The notes: generated from the sequence alone by a model not told the origin. A stretch of 64,000 nt of DNA from JBBEAM01 sp942491105 (GCA_942491105.1 CALNZX010000005.1:124001-188000), one strand, 5' to 3'. Counted from the first letter of the stretch, positions 29,993 through 39,413 are shown. Made by a program: numbers and translations.

Positions 29993-31744
29993 ATGTGTGC
30001 CGTGGCGGTTTACCGCACCGCCCTCAAGCTGTGGCATATCCTCATGCCGGTTCTGTGCCTTGCCGCTTTTCCCGCCGCCGCGCAGCCGCTCGAAAGCCTG
30101 AGAGTCCAGATGGTGTGGAGTCATCAGTCCGAGTTCGCAGGGCTCTATGCCGCCCAGACCAAGGATTACTACGCGCGCGAAGGCCTCGAGGTTCTGGACT
30201 TCGAGGGAGGGCCGGGTATCTCCCCCTTGCAGCTCCTGGCCAAGGGGGAAGTCGATATTGCGGAAATCCACCTCCCCGGCGCCCTGGCGGCGCGGCAAAG
30301 CGGTCTCGATATCGTCAATATCGCGCAGATCATGCAGCATTCGAGCATGGCTCTGGTCTGCGTGAAGGCCGCGGGCATCCGCAATCCGCCGGATATCAAG
30401 GGAAAGACCATCGGGGTTTGGTGGCTCGGCGATGAACTGGGGCTGCAGGCGCTGCTCGCCGGGGCCGGAATCGGCCGGGACGAGGTCCTGCTGCAAGACC
30501 AAGCCCCCGACGGCTTGGATCTGATCGAAGGGCGGCAGGATTGCGGCGTGGTCATGATGTACAACGAGTACTGGTCGCTGCTGCACAATGGGTTTTCGCC
30601 GGCCGATTTGCTGGTCTTGCCGTTCGACGAGGGGCGTTACGGTTTTCTGGAGAACGGTTACTACGTTCTCGCCGAGCGGCTCGAGGATCCGGCCTTCGTG
30701 GCGCGCCTGGAAGGCTTTCTCCGGGCCACCGCGGCCGGCTGGGCCTATGCCCGCGAACACCGCGAGGACGCGCTGGCAATGGTCATGGCCAAGGCGCCGG
30801 GGCTGGATATCCTGCGCCAGGAGCGGATGCTCGACACAACGCTGGAAGCCATCGGCACGGGGCCTTTCGGCCTCCTTCATCTCAGCGAGTTGGAGCACAG
30901 CCTTTCGATATTGGAGCCGAACGAGGACGATAAGGCGGCATTCCATCGCGCGGCCAAGGGGGTTTGGACGCATCGCATCTGGTCCGCTGCGGGGCTAGAC
31001 CCCATCGAGGACAGACCGCTCAGCCGCGCCACCGCCTATCATCTTTCCCAGGCCGTCAGCACCCAGTGGTTCTACATTCTGGACCTGATCGGCACCGTGG
31101 CCTTCGGACTGGCCGGCTTCATGCGCGCGCAGCAGCGCCGTTACGACCTCTGGGGCGCCTTCATCCTGACCATGCTGCCGGCGGTCGCCGGGGGCACGCT
31201 GCGCGATCTCCTGGTCGCCGGCGATCGGCATCCTCCGTTCATCTTCAAGGATCCGGCCTACATCTCCCTGGTCATCGGCATCGTGGTGGTCGGCACGCTG
31301 GCGAGCAAGCTGCTGCCCAAGGGCAGCGATCGCAGCGCGGCCTTCTCCCGTTGGCTGGTGTTCTTCGACACCATCGGCATGGCGACCTTCACGGTGATCG
31401 GCGCCAAGGTGGCCTTGCTGGCGGGGCTATCCTGGTACTGGGCGGCCTTTTGCGCGGCGCTGACCTGCGCCGGCGGCGGGATGCTGCTCGACGTGGTGAC
31501 CGGGCGCGAGCCGCGCACCTTCCAGGGCGAGCCCTATGAGGAAATCGCCGTTTTCGGCGGCGTGTTCATGTTTGGCGGACTCATGGTCGCGAACCAGTTC
31601 GAACACGAGGCCTGGCTGGTCACGGCCCTGATCGGCGCGACCATGGTTCTGGTCTTCGTGCTGCGCATCCTGGTTGTGCGCTTTGGCTGGCGCAGCTTCC
31701 GGCTGGGCATGCGCGACGAAGCGGCCGCGCGTCCGGAGCCCTGA
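29993..31744 (+). CDS. Fusion of NMT1/THI5-like periplasmic binding domain with TRIC/UPF0126 channel domain
   Basis: 583 residues. Residues 1-30 form a signal peptide or anchor (LKLWHILMPVLCLAAFPAAA). Residues about 32-330 match NMT1/THI5-like binding proteins: VQMVWSHQSEFAGLYAAQTK, VDIAEIHLPGALAAR, then IKGKTIGVWW. Residues about 365-575 hold six or seven helices with the two glycine-rich repeats of TRIC/UPF0126 proteins: FGLAGFMRAQQRR...VAGGTLRDLLV and IGMATFTVIGAKVAL...CAGGGMLLDVV. Stand-alone bacterial TRIC proteins have about 205 residues. The layout suggests a cation channel gated by a periplasmic ligand. TTG 29987 is an alternative start nearer AAGGGGA. The reading frame is unbroken across both domains. 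Confidence 0.82.
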   Translation: MCAVAVYRTALKLWHILMPVLCLAAFPAAAQPLESLRVQMVWSHQSEFAGLYAAQTKDYYAREGLEVLDFEGGPGISPLQLLAKGEVDIAEIHLPGALAARQSGLDIVNIAQIMQHSSMALVCVKAAGIRNPPDIKGKTIGVWWLGDELGLQALLAGAGIGRDEVLLQDQAPDGLDLIEGRQDCGVVMMYNEYWSLLHNGFSPADLLVLPFDEGRYGFLENGYYVLAERLEDPAFVARLEGFLRATAAGWAYAREHREDALAMVMAKAPGLDILRQERMLDTTLEAIGTGPFGLLHLSELEHSLSILEPNEDDKAAFHRAAKGVWTHRIWSAAGLDPIEDRPLSRATAYHLSQAVSTQWFYILDLIGTVAFGLAGFMRAQQRRYDLWGAFILTMLPAVAGGTLRDLLVAGDRHPPFIFKDPAYISLVIGIVVVGTLASKLLPKGSDRSAAFSRWLVFFDTIGMATFTVIGAKVALLAGLSWYWAAFCAALTCAGGGMLLDVVTGREPRTFQGEPYEEIAVFGGVFMFGGLMVANQFEHEAWLVTALIGATMVLVFVLRILVVRFGWRSFRLGMRDEAAARPEP

Positions 31745-31762
31745 TTTTCCCGGGCGGCGCGG

Positions 31763-32398
31763 CTAGACGAGGGGATCGAAGCGGCCGGTCTCGCTATCCA
31801 TGCTGAGCAGCTTGCCGCTCGCGATGCCGAAGTAGGCGCCGCGCAGGCGCAGCTGCCCGCTGTCCAGGCGCTGCTTGATGAAGGGGAAGGTTTTTAGATT
31901 CTCGATTGAGTGGCGCACCGAGGCGAGCTCCAGCGCCTGCTGCTGGTCCTCGTGGCTTGCGTTGGGGTCTTGCAGGGCTTCCGCGCCGGCCGGTTTCAGC
32001 AAGGAAATCCAGCGGTCGATGAAGCCCGGCTGCGCGGGCTGTTCGTAGAGACCGTCGAGATAGGCGCGTACGCCGCCGCAGCTGGCATGGCCCATCACCA
32101 CGATATTCTCGATCGCTAGGCCGTTGACGGCGAATTCCAGCGCCGCGCTGGTGCCATGGTAATCGCCATGGGGCTCGAAGGGCGGCACCAGGTTGGCGAC
32201 GTTGCGCACGATGAAGAATTGACCGGGGTGGGCGCTGAAGATCGTCGCCGGATCGGCGCGGCTGTCGCAGCAGGCGATGATCATCGTCTTGGGGGCTTGG
32301 CCCTCCGTGGCGAGATCGCGATACAGCGCGGCCTCCTGCGGATAGCGGGTATCCAGAAAGCGGCGGTAGCCTTCGACCAGTTCGGGAATATCTCGCAT
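31763..32398 (-). CDS. Beta-class carbonic anhydrase
   Basis: 211 residues. It interconverts CO2 and bicarbonate. The zinc ligands are C43 in CCDSRADP, H104 and C107 in MGHASCGG, and the Asp-Arg pair of CxDSR is intact. NVANLVPP supplies the usual second motif. AGGAG lies nine bases before ATG 32398. It lies 14 bp downstream of nhaA in the same direction, suggesting joint use in pH or bicarbonate balance. It is convergent with the channel-fusion gene. Confidence 0.93.
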   Translation of the reverse strand: MRDIPELVEGYRRFLDTRYPQEAALYRDLATEGQAPKTMIIACCDSRADPATIFSAHPGQFFIVRNVANLVPPFEPHGDYHGTSAALEFAVNGLAIENIVVMGHASCGGVRAYLDGLYEQPAQPGFIDRWISLLKPAGAEALQDPNASHEDQQQALELASVRHSIENLKTFPFIKQRLDSGQLRLRGAYFGIASGKLLSMDSETGRFDPLV

Positions 32399-32412
32399 GG
32401 CGGTTTTGCTCC

Positions 32413-33606
32413 TCAGCTGCGGGCGGTCGATTGTATGGCGGGCTGCTTGGCAAGCCTTAGAACCGCGTAACCCGCCAGACCGGAAAGGATCGAGCCTGTC
32501 AGCACGCCGAGCCGAATCGCGGTCGCGTGTTCGACGCTGGGAAACGCCAGTGTTCCGATGAACAGACTCATGGTGAAGCCGATGCCGGCGAGCAACGCTG
32601 CGCCGTAGATATGCATCCAGTTTAATTCGTCAGGCAAGCGGCAAACGCCGCAGCGGACCGCCAGCCACAGGAATCCGAGAATTCCGGCCTGCTTGCCGAG
32701 GAACAGGCCGAGCGCGATTCCCAGAGGAATGGGCGCCAGCAGATCGGCCAGGGTCAGGCCGCCCAGCGCGACGCCCGCGTTGGCGAAGGCGAAGATCGGC
32801 ATCACGCCGAACGCGATCCAGGGGTGCAGGGCATGCTCAAGCCTGCGCAGCGGCGATCCCGCCGTGCTGTCATGACCGCTCAGCGGGATCGTCAAGGCGA
32901 CGATGACGCCGGCGAGCGTGGCGTGGACGCCGGATTTCAAGACGCAGACCCACATCACGATGCCGACCAGCAGGTAGGGCGCGATCCTGCGCAGCCCCAT
33001 GAAATTGAAAAGGATCAGGATAATGGCGCAGGCCGCGGCCAGGGCCAGGGAGGTCAGGGATAGCTGGGCGGTGTAGAAGACCGCGATAATCATAATGGCG
33101 CCCAGGTCGTCGAGCACGGCGAGCGCCATCAGAAAGATCTTGAGCGCCGTGGGAACCCGGCTGCCGAGCAGGGCCAGAACCCCCAGTGCGAAGGCAATAT
33201 CGGTGGCCGCGGGGATCGCCCAGCCGTTCAAGGCCGACGGCGAGCCGTGGTTGATGGCGATGTAGATCAGCGCCGGCGCGGCCATGCCGCCGAGCGCGCC
33301 GGCCAGAGGCATCGCCGCGTTGCGCCAGCTCGAAAGGTGGCCTTGCAGCAGCTCGCGTTTGATTTCCAGGCCGATCAGGAAAAAGAACACGGCCATCAGG
33401 CCGTCGTTGATCCAGAGCAGCAGCGGCTTATCGATCTCTAGCGCGCCGACCTGGATGGCGAGGGGCGTGGCCAGCAAGGCGTCGTAGAGCCAGGCGAGGG
33501 GGGAGTTGTCGAGCAGCAGAGCCGCTGCCGCGGCGGCCATCAGCAGAACGCCCCCGGCGGCGTCGTGCTGCATCAGCGCGCCAAGGCGCTCCCTTAGTCG
33601 GTTCAT
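32413..33606 (-). CDS. nhaA: Na+/H+ antiporter NhaA
   Basis: 397 residues with about 12 membrane segments. NhaA exports Na+ in exchange for two H+. The key acidic residues have visible equivalents: the D133 region in PAATDIAFALGVLALLG and the D163-D164 pair in ALAVLDDLGAIMIIAVFY. The ATG at 33606 is preferred for its AGGGG site and family start (MNRLRERLGALMQHDAAGG); an ATG nine codons earlier is possible. It is upstream of the carbonic anhydrase gene in one unit. Confidence 0.93.
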   Translation of the reverse strand: MNRLRERLGALMQHDAAGGVLLMAAAAAALLLDNSPLAWLYDALLATPLAIQVGALEIDKPLLLWINDGLMAVFFFLIGLEIKRELLQGHLSSWRNAAMPLAGALGGMAAPALIYIAINHGSPSALNGWAIPAATDIAFALGVLALLGSRVPTALKIFLMALAVLDDLGAIMIIAVFYTAQLSLTSLALAAACAIILILFNFMGLRRIAPYLLVGIVMWVCVLKSGVHATLAGVIVALTIPLSGHDSTAGSPLRRLEHALHPWIAFGVMPIFAFANAGVALGGLTLADLLAPIPLGIALGLFLGKQAGILGFLWLAVRCGVCRLPDELNWMHIYGAALLAGIGFTMSLFIGTLAFPSVEHATAIRLGVLTGSILSGLAGYAVLRLAKQPAIQSTARS

Positions 33607-33669
33607 CTGCCACCCCTCTCCATATGATAACAATCAAGAACATGGGAAAACAGTTGATAACTTCAACAA

Positions 33670-33697
33670 AGAACGGAAGAATCTATTATTCCGTTCT
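33670..33697. promoter_or_regulatory. Perfect inverted repeat before the small HTH gene
   Basis: AGAACGGAA (33670-33678) and TTCCGTTCT (33689-33697) are exact complements around a ten-base AT-rich loop. It lies just before the ribosome site GGAGAGGG of the HTH gene and about 65 bases upstream of nhaA on the other strand. It may be the operator of the small HTH protein, controlling itself and possibly nhaA. Confidence 0.5.
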
Positions 33698-33711
33698 AAC
33701 GGAGAGGGACA

Positions 33712-33915
33712 ATGCTGAGCCGTCCTCTGCTGACGCTGCATGAAGTTGCCGAGCTGCTGAAGGTGCGCGAGAGCACCGTAAGGTCTTGGATTCACGATGA
33801 GAGTCTGCGCGCCGTGAAATTCGGCCGCGACTGGCGCGTATCCCATAGGGATTTGGAGGCTTTCGTGGAGGCCAGGGCCAATCGCGCGCCGGAGACTCAG
33901 CCGCAACGCGGCTGA
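33712..33915 (+). CDS. Small excisionase-type helix-turn-helix protein
   Basis: 67 residues, almost entirely one helix-turn-helix domain of the MerR_17/excisionase type: LLTLHEVAELLKVRESTVRS, then SLRAVKFGRDWRVSHRDLEAF. Such proteins act as DNA-binding adaptors or phage/element excisionases. There is no integrase or attachment site nearby, so a chromosomal regulator is more likely. GGAGAGGG lies close to the ATG. It diverges from nhaA across a 105-bp AT-rich gap that contains a perfect inverted repeat. Confidence 0.75.
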   Translation: MLSRPLLTLHEVAELLKVRESTVRSWIHDESLRAVKFGRDWRVSHRDLEAFVEARANRAPETQPQRG

Positions 33916-33978
33916 ACGAAGATGGCCGGGGAGGCGGCCCGGGGGGGCGGCCGGGGGCGTGAGGCCCTTGGGCCGGTC

Positions 33979-35649
33979 TTAACCGCTGGCGCCGGCGGCC
34001 AGCTGGGCGGCATGCACCCGTAGGCGGGAAGCCGGCAGGCTGAATGTCACGCGGGTACCCTTGTTAAGAGCGGATTCCAGCACCAGACGGCCGCCATGCA
34101 ATTCCGCCAGGGACTTGCTGATGCTCAGGCCGAGGCCCGTGCCTTCGGTCGAGCGCATCGCGTTGGCGGCCTGGCCGAACGGCTCCATGACCCGCTTCTG
34201 GTCTTTTTTCGCGATGCCGCAGCCGTTGTCGCGCACCGTCAGGGTAAAGAACTGCGCGTCGGCCTGGCATTCGATATCGATCTGGCCCTTCAGGGGCGTG
34301 AACTTGATGGCGTTGGAGAGCAGGTTGATCAGGATCTGCTTGAAGGCGCGCTCGTCCGCGTAGAGACGCAGATCGCAGGGCGTGTAGGTCACCTTCAGGG
34401 ATTTTTCGTCGAATTTCTCGCGAAACAGCGTGCGGCAGCGGGCGACGCAGGCATCGACCTCGATCTCTTCCTCGCTCAGTTCATAGCGCCCGGCTTCGAT
34501 CTTCGAGAGATCCAGGATGTCGTTGATCAGGTTGAGCAGATGCTTGCCGCTGAACAGGATGTCCTGGGCATAGCTGCGGTAGCGTTCCGTCGCCTTGGCG
34601 CCGAAGGCTTGCTGGGCGATGATATCGGAAAAGCCGATGATGGCGTTGAGTGGCGTGCGGACCTCGTGGCTGACCAGGGCGAGGAACTGCGACTTGGCGA
34701 AGTTCGCCGCGTCGGCCTGGTCGCGCGCCTCGCGCAGGGCGACCGCCTGATCGGCCAGGGAGTAGGCCTGTTCGCTGAGCAGCAGGTGGCTGTTCTGCAG
34801 GGCATCGGTCGCTTTCCTGAAACGCCGCATGACCAGCAGCAGCAGCGCGGAGAGGATCAACGCCGCGGCCAGCCCCGGAATCGCCAACTGGCTGACCAGC
34901 GCGCTGCCTGGGCGGGTTGGGCGCCAAGCGAGATAGGCGACCAAGTCCCCGTCGGCCGCCCGCAAGGCAAGGGAGGCGGGAAATCTATCCTTCACGCTCG
35001 ATTCCGCCGGCAAGAGAGAGAGGTCGGCGAGCAGGAACTGCTCTTCTATGGCATCGAGAAGCGCGCTATCGACCCGCCGTAGGAAAATAAGCACGGAGGC
35101 GGCCCCGCCGCGTTCGATGCTATCCACGTTGTCCTCGCGGACAATGGCCGAAGCACCGGCCAGCATCACCGCGCCATCGATCTTGACGAAGCCCTCGACC
35201 GCCTGCGGGCCTCCATCGTCGGAATGCGCCATAGCTCGGGCGGCGACAACCAGGGCGGTCAATTGCGGACCGTTGTAGACGCTGTCGATATCTCCCTGGA
35301 GCCTCTCTCCATCAAAGGAGGCGTAGAAGATTTCATTTCTGCCATCGGCCACCAGACTGCCGTCCATATCCAGGCCAGCGTTTGCCCAGGCACCGATGGA
35401 TTCCTCCGCCCAGCTCTCGTCGAGCGTTTGCACGATGTTTTCGACCGTGTCGTCCCAGTACGCATAGTCCCGGACGTTGCTCTTTACGATCTGCGCTGTA
35501 ACCGCGAGGGCGCTGCGCGCGAGATGCTCCGACGATTCCTTGGCCAGCCGGTTCTGACTCTCGGCTGTCAGGAACACCAGCAGGCCGACGATCACGACGA
35601 AACCGACGATCAAGCCGAAAAGAGGAAGCAGTAAGCTACGCAGGGTCAT
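33979..35649 (-). CDS. Hybrid-free sensor histidine kinase with CHASE4 sensor
   Basis: 556 residues. The first helix is at about 5-28. A periplasmic CHASE4 domain (about 40-245) shows its DYAYWDDTVENI motif at 61-72. The second helix is at about 257-275. Then HisKA has the phospho-accepting H328 in LVSHEVRTPLNAIIGF, followed by HATPase motifs ILINLLSNAIKFTP, VRDNGCGIAKKDQ and GTGLGLSISKSL. The ligand is unknown. No response regulator lies beside it, so the partner is encoded elsewhere or the output is through a phosphorelay. It stands alone, with about 230 bp of unremarkable sequence (35650-35879) before the next gene. Confidence 0.9.
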   Translation of the reverse strand: MTLRSLLLPLFGLIVGFVVIVGLLVFLTAESQNRLAKESSEHLARSALAVTAQIVKSNVRDYAYWDDTVENIVQTLDESWAEESIGAWANAGLDMDGSLVADGRNEIFYASFDGERLQGDIDSVYNGPQLTALVVAARAMAHSDDGGPQAVEGFVKIDGAVMLAGASAIVREDNVDSIERGGAASVLIFLRRVDSALLDAIEEQFLLADLSLLPAESSVKDRFPASLALRAADGDLVAYLAWRPTRPGSALVSQLAIPGLAAALILSALLLLVMRRFRKATDALQNSHLLLSEQAYSLADQAVALREARDQADAANFAKSQFLALVSHEVRTPLNAIIGFSDIIAQQAFGAKATERYRSYAQDILFSGKHLLNLINDILDLSKIEAGRYELSEEEIEVDACVARCRTLFREKFDEKSLKVTYTPCDLRLYADERAFKQILINLLSNAIKFTPLKGQIDIECQADAQFFTLTVRDNGCGIAKKDQKRVMEPFGQAANAMRSTEGTGLGLSISKSLAELHGGRLVLESALNKGTRVTFSLPASRLRVHAAQLAAGASG

Positions 35650-35879
35650 GGAGGTGGATTCGTCCTACTGCGTCACGGACAGGGTCCGAGCGTATCGAGC
35701 TGCTTTTTGCATGAACAACATCTCCGAACGGCAGTCGAGATCGGACGCTGGGTGCCCTGGCCAGCTTCCTATGAAAGCGGCCCGTTAGCCCCAAGGGTGG
35801 ATCATCGCTTATCGAGGTTAACGAGCGGTAAAATCTAAAGTGCTTAGGAAAATATCGAGTTCTACTCCTGCGCGCTAGG

Positions 35880-37697
35880 CTAGGAAGCCTCGATCTCCTC
35901 GCGCAGCATCTCCAGGCGCAGCCATTCCTCCTCGGCGCTTTCCAGGCCGGACATACTGTTTTCCAGCTCCTTGGTCTTTACCTGAAAGGCTTGCGGGTCG
36001 CGCGTGTAGAGGCCGGGGTCGGAGAGTTCCCGCTGCAGGGTCTCGATCGTTTTCTCCAAGGCGGCGATGCGGCCGGGCAGGGTCTCCAGGGCGTGCTTGT
36101 CCTTGAAGGAGAGCTTGCCGCGGCTGCCCGACGCGGCCTTTTGTGCGCTGGAGGATTTCTTGCCCCGCTGTGCCGCCGGCTTCGCGGTTTTGGGGCGCTC
36201 CAGCATCCCCGCGCCGCGCTGGGCAACCATGTCCGAGTAGCCCCCGGCGTACTCGATCCACCGCCCGTCTCCCTCCGCGTTGATCACCGAGGTCACGACC
36301 CGGTCCAGGAAATCGCGATCATGACTGACCAGCAGGACAGTGCCCGGATAATCGGATAGCAGCTCCTGCAGCAGGTCCAGGGTTTCCAGATCCAGATCGT
36401 TGGTCGGTTCGTCGAGCACCAGCAGGTTCGATGGGCGGGCCAAGGCGCGCGCCAGCATCAGGCGGCCCCGCTCGCCCCCGGAGAGCGCCGAGATCGCGGT
36501 GCGCGCCTGTTCGGGGGCGAAGAGGAAGTCCTTCATGTAGCCGATCACATGGCGCTGCTCGCCCGCCACCATGACGCTGTCGCCGCCGCCGCCGGTCAAG
36601 GCGTCCTGAAGACGGACTTCCGGAGCCAGGGATTCCCGCGCCTGATCGACCGTGGCGATCTGCAGGTTGGCGCCGAGCCGGACCTGCCCGCCATCGGGGG
36701 CGAGGCCTCCGGTCAGCAGGTTCAGCAGCGTCGTCTTGCCGGCGCCGTTGGGTCCGATGATGCCGATCCGGTCGCCGCGCAGTATCCGGGTCGAAAAATT
36801 CTCGACGACCGGCTTGCCATCGTAAGCCTTGGAGATGTTCTTGGCTTCGATCACCAGCTTGCCGGAGGTCTTGCCCTCGGTCGCCGTCATCTGCACGGCG
36901 CCGGCGGCCTGGCGCTGCTCCCGCCGTGTCTTGCGAAGATCCTGCAGGGCGCGCAGCCGGCCCATGTTGCGCTTGCGCCGGGCGGTCACGCCCTTGTGCA
37001 GCCATTGGGTTTCCGCGGCGATCCTGCGGTCCAGCTTGTGGCGCTCGGTAACTTCCCGGGTCACGATCTCGTCGCGCCAGGCCTCGAAGGCACCGAAGCC
37101 CTTGTCGAGGCGGCGGGTACGGCCGCGCTCCAGCCAGATCACGGCCTGCGCCAGGCTTTCCAGAAACCGGCGGTCATGGCTGATCAGAATCAGCGCCGTG
37201 CGGAGGCTCGTAAGTTCCTTCTCCAGCCACTCGATCGCCGGCAGGTCGAGATGGTTGGTCGGCTCGTCGAGCAGCAGGATATCGGGTTTCGGCGCCAGAG
37301 CCCGCGCCAGCGCGGCGCGGCGCTTCTCGCCGCCGGATAGAATCTCCGGGTTCTCGGCGCCCGTCAGCCCGAGCTGCCCCAACAAATAACTGGCCCGGTG
37401 GCTATCGTCGGCCGGGCCGAGCCCATCTTCGACGAAGGCGAGAGTGGTGGCATGACCGGTCAGGTCCGGCTCCTGCGGCAGATAGCGCAGGGTGGTGCCT
37501 GGCTGCAGGAAGCGTTCGCCAGCGTCGGCTTCGATCTGTCCGGCCGCGATCTTCAGCAGGGTCGACTTGCCCGAGCCGTTGCGCCCGACCAGACAGAGCC
37601 GCTCGCCGGCGCCGAGGCTGAAGGCCGCGCCTTCGAGCAGCGGATCGCCGCCGAAGCTGAGTTGAATGGCATCGAGTGTGAGGAGCGGTGGCGGCAT
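35880..37697 (-). CDS. uup: ABC-F ATPase, Uup type
   Basis: 605 residues with two ABC domains and no membrane segment. Domain 1: Walker A VGRNGSGKSTLL, signature LSGGEKRRAALARAL, Walker B ILLLDEPTNHLDLP. Domain 2: GPNGAGKTTLLNLL, LSGGERGRLMLARALA, LLVLDEPTNDLD. The Arg-rich interdomain linker (HKGVTARRKRNMGRLRALQD) and a C-terminal coiled coil (about 530-605) mark the Uup subgroup, which acts on ribosomes or DNA structures rather than transport. It ends nine bp after the start side of the antiporter unit and is probably co-transcribed with ybaL-like 37707-39413. Confidence 0.92.
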   Translation of the reverse strand: MPPPLLTLDAIQLSFGGDPLLEGAAFSLGAGERLCLVGRNGSGKSTLLKIAAGQIEADAGERFLQPGTTLRYLPQEPDLTGHATTLAFVEDGLGPADDSHRASYLLGQLGLTGAENPEILSGGEKRRAALARALAPKPDILLLDEPTNHLDLPAIEWLEKELTSLRTALILISHDRRFLESLAQAVIWLERGRTRRLDKGFGAFEAWRDEIVTREVTERHKLDRRIAAETQWLHKGVTARRKRNMGRLRALQDLRKTRREQRQAAGAVQMTATEGKTSGKLVIEAKNISKAYDGKPVVENFSTRILRGDRIGIIGPNGAGKTTLLNLLTGGLAPDGGQVRLGANLQIATVDQARESLAPEVRLQDALTGGGGDSVMVAGEQRHVIGYMKDFLFAPEQARTAISALSGGERGRLMLARALARPSNLLVLDEPTNDLDLETLDLLQELLSDYPGTVLLVSHDRDFLDRVVTSVINAEGDGRWIEYAGGYSDMVAQRGAGMLERPKTAKPAAQRGKKSSSAQKAASGSRGKLSFKDKHALETLPGRIAALEKTIETLQRELSDPGLYTRDPQAFQVKTKELENSMSGLESAEEEWLRLEMLREEIEAS

Positions 37698-37706
37698 GGC
37701 CGCTTT

Positions 37707-39413
37707 CTAAGGCTGCGGCGCGCCGTTGTCACGCGGTCCCGCGTCGATCATGCCGTGGGCAATCTCCCGCTCGCCCATCACCACGCGGTCGGCGCCGTAT
37801 TTGGACAGGTGTTCGGCCTCCGCGTCGGAATGGGCGCGGGCGACGATCAGTGCCTCCGGTGCGCGGGACTTCGACTTCTCGGCGATCTGGCCGGCCTCGA
37901 ATCCGTCGGGAATGGCGATAAACAGCAGGGACGCCTCGGCGACCTTGACCAGGGTGAGAAGCTCATCGTCGACGGCGTTGCCGGTGAAGGCTTCGAGGCC
38001 TTGCTCTCTCGCCAGCGCGGTATTGCTGGGCAGCTCGTCGATAACGACGAAGTTGTCGCCGCGCTGGCGCAGGGTGTCGGCGATCACCTTGCCGACCCGG
38101 CCGTAGCCGACCAGCACGATATGTCCGCTTTTTTGCGTCGCGACCTGCGGTTCGATGGTCGGATCGGCGGAGTCCTCGGGCTCGCTGTCCGGCGCCTCGG
38201 CGGGCGCCCAGCGCCGCTCCAGCGTGGCGGCGAGCATGAAAACCGCCGGATTGACGATGATCGAGAGCATCGCCCCGGCCAGGATCAGATCCCTCGCAAC
38301 CTCGGAAATCATCCCCAAGATCAGGCCCAGCCCGGCCAGGATAAAGGAAAACTCCCCGATCTGCGCAAGGCTCGCCGAGATTGTCAGGGCGGTGCGTTGC
38401 GGATGCCCGAACAGCCGCACGATCCCGTAGGCGGCCAGGGACTTTCCGACCACGATGATTAGCACCGTGGCGACCACGGCGGCCGGTTCGCGCAGCAGGA
38501 TCGCGGGATCGAACAGCATCCCGACGGAAACGAAGAACAGCACCGCGAAGGCATCGCGCAGGGGCAGGGTTTCCTCGGCCGCCCGTTGGCTGAGCGGCGA
38601 TTCCGCGAGGATCATGCCGGCGAAGAACGCGCCCAGCGCGAAGGAAACGTCGAACAGCTCCGCCGCGCCGAAGGCGGTGCTCAGGGCGATGGCGAGCACG
38701 GCAAGACGGAACAGCTCGCGCGACCCGGTATGCGCGATGTAGTGCAGGATCACCGGGATTGCGCGGCGGGCGACGAGATACATCAAGGCCGCGAAGGCCG
38801 CGACCTTGGCCATCGTCAGGCCAATCTTCTCGGCCAGCTGCTGGGCGAAATCGCCACCCGCGATCGCGCCGCTCGAGGCGTCGCCGGTCAAGGCATTGGC
38901 GATCGGCGGCAACAGCACCAGGGCCAGGACCATGGCAAGGTCCTCGACGATCAGCCAGCCGACGGCGATCTGGCCCTCCACGCTCTGCAGCAGCCGCCGT
39001 TCCTGCAACGCGCGCAGCAGAACCACGGTGCTCGCGGTCGAAAGGGCGAAACCGAACAGCATGCCCTCGGCGAGGCCCCAGCCGAGCAGCTGGGAAAGTC
39101 CAAGCCCGAGCAGTACGGCGATGGAGATCTGCACCAGGGCGCCGGGCAGCGCGATGGCGCGCACCGAGAGCAGCTCGCGAAAGGAGAAATGCAGGCCGAC
39201 CCCGAACATCAGCAGGATCACGCCGATCTCGGCGAGCTGGAAGGCGAGGTCGAGGTCGGCGACGAATCCGGGCGTGAAGGGGCCGATGACAATGCCGGCT
39301 AGCAGGTAGCCGGCTAGAGGGGAAACCTTTACCCGCTGGGCCAGCGCCCCCAGTACGAATGCGATGCTGATACCAGCAACGATCGTAGCGATGAGCGAGG
39401 TTTCATGCGGCAT
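37707..39413 (-). CDS. CPA2 family cation/H+ antiporter with RCK domain, YbaL-like
   Basis: 568 residues. The N-terminal 390 residues form about 12-13 helices of the monovalent cation:proton antiporter-2 family, with LAGYLLAGIVIGPFTPGF at 36-53 and the core WLIVEDLAMVLALVLLPP. A cytosolic TrkA-N/RCK nucleotide-binding domain (about 415-535) has IVLVGYGRVGKVIADTL. There is no TrkA-C domain of Kef length, which fits YbaL. It probably exchanges K+ or Na+ for H+ under control of a bound nucleotide. It lies just upstream of uup in the same direction. Confidence 0.87.
   Translation of the reverse strand: MPHETSLIATIVAGISIAFVLGALAQRVKVSPLAGYLLAGIVIGPFTPGFVADLDLAFQLAEIGVILLMFGVGLHFSFRELLSVRAIALPGALVQISIAVLLGLGLSQLLGWGLAEGMLFGFALSTASTVVLLRALQERRLLQSVEGQIAVGWLIVEDLAMVLALVLLPPIANALTGDASSGAIAGGDFAQQLAEKIGLTMAKVAAFAALMYLVARRAIPVILHYIAHTGSRELFRLAVLAIALSTAFGAAELFDVSFALGAFFAGMILAESPLSQRAAEETLPLRDAFAVLFFVSVGMLFDPAILLREPAAVVATVLIIVVGKSLAAYGIVRLFGHPQRTALTISASLAQIGEFSFILAGLGLILGMISEVARDLILAGAMLSIIVNPAVFMLAATLERRWAPAEAPDSEPEDSADPTIEPQVATQKSGHIVLVGYGRVGKVIADTLRQRGDNFVVIDELPSNTALAREQGLEAFTGNAVDDELLTLVKVAEASLLFIAIPDGFEAGQIAEKSKSRAPEALIVARAHSDAEAEHLSKYGADRVVMGEREIAHGMIDAGPRDNGAPQP

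Noticed and set aside
33712..33915. The excisionase-like gene as a sign of an integrated element
   Set aside because: No integrase, attachment repeat, tRNA or base-composition break is seen around it; the neighbours are ordinary chromosomal genes.
33916..33978. A G-rich repetitive stretch between the HTH gene and the histidine kinase as a structured element
   Set aside because: It has short GGCCGGGG-like repeats and a GGCCC/GGGCC stem but no clear architecture; composition bias of a convergent gap is the simpler reading.
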